A stretch of DNA of 64,000 nt. It comes from Tubiluchus corallicola (Eukaryota > Priapulida > Priapulimorpha > Priapulimorphida > Tubiluchidae). The stretch covers positions 1,240,001 through 1,304,000 of the forward strand of contig JAQGDQ010000004.1 in the NCBI GenBank assembly GCA_030141605.1. Reading direction: 5' to 3'. A program made the translations under genes and the position numbers. Below, one piece after another: positions 60,734 through 64,000 of this stretch (the stretch's first letter is position 1; each line of letters starts with the position of its first letter). Below the pieces are notes generated by a model. The model was not told where the DNA came from. It ran no database searches and worked only from the letters and a program-made list of their open reading frames with translations.

Positions 60734-61480
60734 TTTGCCAAAAATTTACAAATTAAAAGATTATTATTACGAAAAGCAACTAGAGCAGAGGATTTACAAG
60801 TAAAAAGCACACCACAATATCATCGCAATGATGCCTGCCCTGATGGAGCAATGGAAGAACACACGTGCGCAACGTAAGACTCTATCTTCATTTAAAAGGT
60901 ATCTCATTTATTCCTAACGGGCACGTCTTCAGTAGTCGTTTAGTTGAAACATGCAATTCAGTTGGATAGAAATATATATAAATTATAAGCGTTATGGTAT
61001 TATTAAAAAAGTCACACCATTTGGCATGTTTGGTTTATTTTACTGTTACCAACTTACCACTATATTTTAGCAAAATGTAACTGTCCCCACAATTTTATAT
61101 GTATTAAATTTTATTTTACAATTGTCACTAACAATTTCAAACTTTATTTTACAATTGTCACTAACAATTTATTTATATAGTCGAATTATAAATTTTTTAC
61201 ACAAGTGTTTTTATTCATTGATCGTAATTAATTTTTATATACATTTTGATGACCAACACTTTTACTGTACTAACATTTGGAGCTCCTTATGTCGCTGTCG
61301 TAAACTGGTAAAGTTTGTGACTTTGTGTATTTGATTTTCTTGTGCCTTGTTAGCGTTGGTTGCTCCAGCACTTTTAAATCTTTAATATTTTTTGTGCATT
61401 GTTATTTTGTTAAAAGAGCAAGTAAAATTCAATTCAATTGAAAATAAATTTGCATGGAAATCAATAATAACCTTTTTTTA
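60734..61480. other. NOP58 upstream region
   Basis: Should hold the NOP58 promoter (minus strand). No TATA box stands out. A 27-bp unit (TTATTTTACAATTGTCACTA and seven more bases) is duplicated at 61111-61137 and 61145-61171. Confidence 0.35.
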
Positions 61481-61489
61481 AAATGAATG

Positions 61490-62360
61490 ACATCGGTAGC
61501 AATTCGCATTGGTAAAACTGAGGCTGTGAAACAAGACGCAACCAATTGCCTGAGAAACTTCAATCTAAAAATAAATGATGCCAAAACAGAACAATACTAA
61601 ACGCAACGTGGCAGGAATATGTCTTGGAAGAGGTTAGCACTGAAGCTGACATACTATGCAAAAAATATCAGCCCCAGCTGCGCATTCTAAGATCACAAAC
61701 ATTTTTGAAAATCCGAATCTTACCATAGAAACTAAACTACATATTCTGTCAGCACTTGTAGAACATGTATTCTTGTATTATAATACTGAATTGTGGACAG
61801 TCAAAGTTGGCCAGAAGAATGAAATGATACCAAAGAAAATTTCAATTCAGGATTCACATGATTTAACAGAGAAGTAATGGAGCGAGCTCATACTTACTAT
61901 AGTATTATATCAAACGTAGATACCTGGGAAGAAACCAAGAAAAGGACAGCTGATCACACGTGTTCTAAAGAAAGACATTAGATACTCCACTTCATCTTAA
62001 AATGAATACTTGGCATGTGGCAGCAGATTGGGGACCACGGCATCAAATTATGGGTGCTGTGTTGCATAATGGAAGCACCTAGGATGATGATACAAAGAGA
62101 GAATACAAGCATATGCACTAAAGAAAACATTAGGTCAAAACCAAAGTACACATTATTGGGTTTTATTAATAGAAACTAATTAATTTAGCCAATGGAAAAA
62201 CGAATACAGTACAAAAAACTAATGTGGTACATTAATTTGCTGCACTCTGATGATAACCACCTAGCAAAATTAATACTGAAGGAGCAAATCTCAAGAGGAT
62301 ATCCAAAATGTTGGTATGAAGTATTAATGAAAATATATAGGGAAAGAAAATGAAATCGAC
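61490..62360 (+). pseudogene. Non-LTR retrotransposon ORF2 remnant (LINE)
   Basis: Broken reverse-transcriptase C-terminal half. One frame gives IGKTEAVKQDA and LKINDAKTEQY, the region after the catalytic YADD (KTE motif). After a frameshift comes ENPNLTIETKLHILSALVEH then ELWTVK, matching the conserved nLsi-tKlrl...LLYG-EtWtl segment of LINEs. Further on come GKKPRKGQL and a KKLMWYINLLHSDD-like stretch of the C-terminal tail. Several stops and frameshifts; inactive. Confidence 0.75.
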
Positions 62361-62982
62361 ATGAATAAAAATGAAATAGTAATGTTAAACACGGTTAACA
62401 TGGAAAAAAGCTAGTAAAGAAAGGTAAATGAGGAATACCAGCAAGCAATAGCAAATAAAACAAAGTTAAGGTTCTTAACATTAATTAGTGTAGAAAAGTG
62501 AATATATAATTCCAGTTGTAACTTACGAGATGTTGGTGCAATGAAATGTTGGTGTAATGTGTATAAATGCTGCACAAATGTGAAATAATGATATCATAAG
62601 ATGAATTTTAATTACATGTTAAAGAAAAAAATTACTTGGAATTATATATATATATATAACCTATAATGCTATGTAAATATGAACAAGATACAACAGAGCA
62701 TTTGATTGAAAGTAGAATGTAACAAGCAGGTGCCCATCCAGCTTAAATAGTGAAGTATTGAAACACTAAACCTGTACATTAAAGCAGCAATGGAATATCG
62801 AAAAGATATATGGGAGTAGAATGTTTAGAAGATGCAGAAGAATAACACCGAATCTGAAGTGTAAATCAAAACAGGAAAAAAATTCAGTGAATTGTGACCA
62901 CGCAGGCACTTTTTGTGCAGGCTTGTTCAACAGCAACGAAGAGGGTCCTGAGTAAGCACCAGTAAGCGCCAGACTTCGCTAA

Positions 62983-63001
62983 GGTGATGATGATGATGAT
63001 G
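62983..63001. repeat. Short (ATG)n run
   Basis: Six ATG/GAT units; possibly a LINE or SINE tail. Confidence 0.8.
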
Positions 63002-63274
63002 CACGACTTGTAGTTTTTCAACTTTGTTTATTTCAAGTTTTGATTTTCCGTAGGTAAGCTGTGAAAAATTACAGGATTCTACGAAAAAATTAATTTTGCG
63101 AATGATTTGTGTTCTTTATTGCACGTTCAGTAGTTCACTCAGGACATGTGGTAGCACACACTTGCGTGTAAATTGATGATTTATGTTTTAACGCGTGCTG
63201 CAATTTGTTTCATTTGTTTTCTGTAATGTACAACTGCATTACATCAAGCACTAATAATAGTGATACTGATAGTA

Positions 63275-63745
63275 ATATTTGGGGGAAAAAGCTAAGAGGA
63301 AGGCAGCTGATCACATATTTAGATTGCCTGAAGAAAGACTTACTAAATACTCCACTTGAATTAAACAACATAGACCACTGTTAAAAACAAATGAAATTTT
63401 TGGGAAATGCAGATTATTGAAATTTGCCATCATTGGTTGAGTTAGACATCTAGAATACTGTGTGCAGGCAGTGAAGTTTTGGAATCCTCATTAGGGAAAA
63501 GGTTATGGAAGGGATGCAAAGGCATGCTAGAAGGATAATATATGGTTGTAAAAATTTCATATTTAGAAAGTGTAGTATTAATATCTCAATTTGGCAACAC
63601 TTGAATTAAGAAGAAACAACTGAGATCTTGTTGAGGTTTATCTGAAAATTACTTTAATTTAGTTGTTGGTTAAAAATTAGAGGGCACAAGGTGTCCAATT
63701 TAGCTAAGCTGTGGAATTTAACTACACAAGAGTCTGTCCTGCAAT
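63275..63745 (+). pseudogene. Second LINE ORF remnant
   Basis: The first part (GGAAGGCAGCTGATCACA and the next 50 bp) is homologous to 61936-61990, the C-terminal tail of the LINE upstream. The rest gives VRHLEYCVQA, GKGYGRDAKA, then LATLELRRNN-DLVEVYLK across frames. This matches the common LEY-VQaW-P...K-mEgmQRrA...L--L-LRR-R-DLIevYK pattern of CR1/Jockey-type reverse transcriptases. Two different LINEs may be juxtaposed here. Confidence 0.7.
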
Positions 63746-63804
63746 TTAATGTGGAACCTGATTTTGGGTGTAGAGGGATAAAGGTACATTTTTAAAATAC
63801 TGTA

Positions 63805-64000
63805 CTGCAATATAACCCACATATAATGAGGCCTGTTATAATGAACCTCTGGTTATTACGAGCAAGATTCAAATTATTGGCTTAAACAATATATATTTAA
63901 ACCTTACTTAATATCTCTGATATTAAGAGATCTTGCATTTTATGAAGTAATTTTACCACCCCGTGACTGCACTTCCCTTGCATATAACGAGTGTGAGTTC
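63805..64000. repeat. Pogo-like repeat, copy 2 (cut by the window end)
   Basis: Matches 58845-59060: ATAATGAACCTCTGGTTATT, TTTAAACCTTACTTA, then TGACTGCACTTCCCTTGCAT and ATAACGAG. Runs off the end of the window. Confidence 0.6.

Noticed and set aside
1-64000. CRISPR arrays, operons, riboswitches, bacterial replication origins
   Set aside because: The window is eukaryotic nuclear DNA; the repeats seen are microsatellites or transposon ends.

Overview
The window is nuclear DNA of an animal, most likely an AT-rich invertebrate. All five protein genes are animal-type, four are split by GT-AG introns of about 0.1-4 kb, and the intergenic and intronic DNA is full of decayed transposons. A functional NNT gene argues against most insects, which lack it; I cannot name the species.

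Left part (1-19.2 kb): a complete 15-coding-exon gene for mitochondrial NAD(P) transhydrogenase (NNT, + strand, 929-13360, 1061 residues when spliced), followed in convergent orientation by a single-exon gene for the mitochondrial NAD+ carrier SLC25A51/52 (- strand, 18264-19196). One protein imports NAD+ into the mitochondrial matrix and the other passes hydride between the matrix NADH and NADP+ pools, so the neighbours share a pathway.

Middle (24.4-43.4 kb): a 10-exon membrane transporter of the major facilitator type (+ strand, 24393-39861, 457 residues), whose frame closes only if a 32-nt microexon is included. It converges, with 430 bp between stop codons, on a three-exon PH-domain protein of unknown role (- strand, 40292-43414, 312 residues).

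Right part (45.3-60.7 kb): a complete 15-exon NOP58 gene (- strand, 554 residues), the box C/D snoRNP core protein, with a lysine-rich tail split over three small exons. The last 3 kb hold decayed non-LTR retrotransposon pieces and a pogo-like repeat.

Between and inside the genes I find several hAT-type elements (three with recognisable 8-bp target duplications, one with transposase remains), two PIF/Harbinger-type MITEs with TTA/TAA target duplications, a pogo/Tigger-like element, a 2.7-kb terminal-inverted-repeat element, an unclassified 0.9-kb element with compound ends, a two-copy Helitron-like repeat, a three-copy repeat with traces of a conserved peptide, LINE 3' ends, a possible tRNA-derived SINE and simple repeats. 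I do not see a convincing new molecular system. The best leads are the NAD(P) gene pair, the apparent exon duplication in the NOP58 tail, the duplicated block around exon 1 of the transporter, and the unclassified repeat families. All splice sites were read by eye; frame closure over every gene is the main check.
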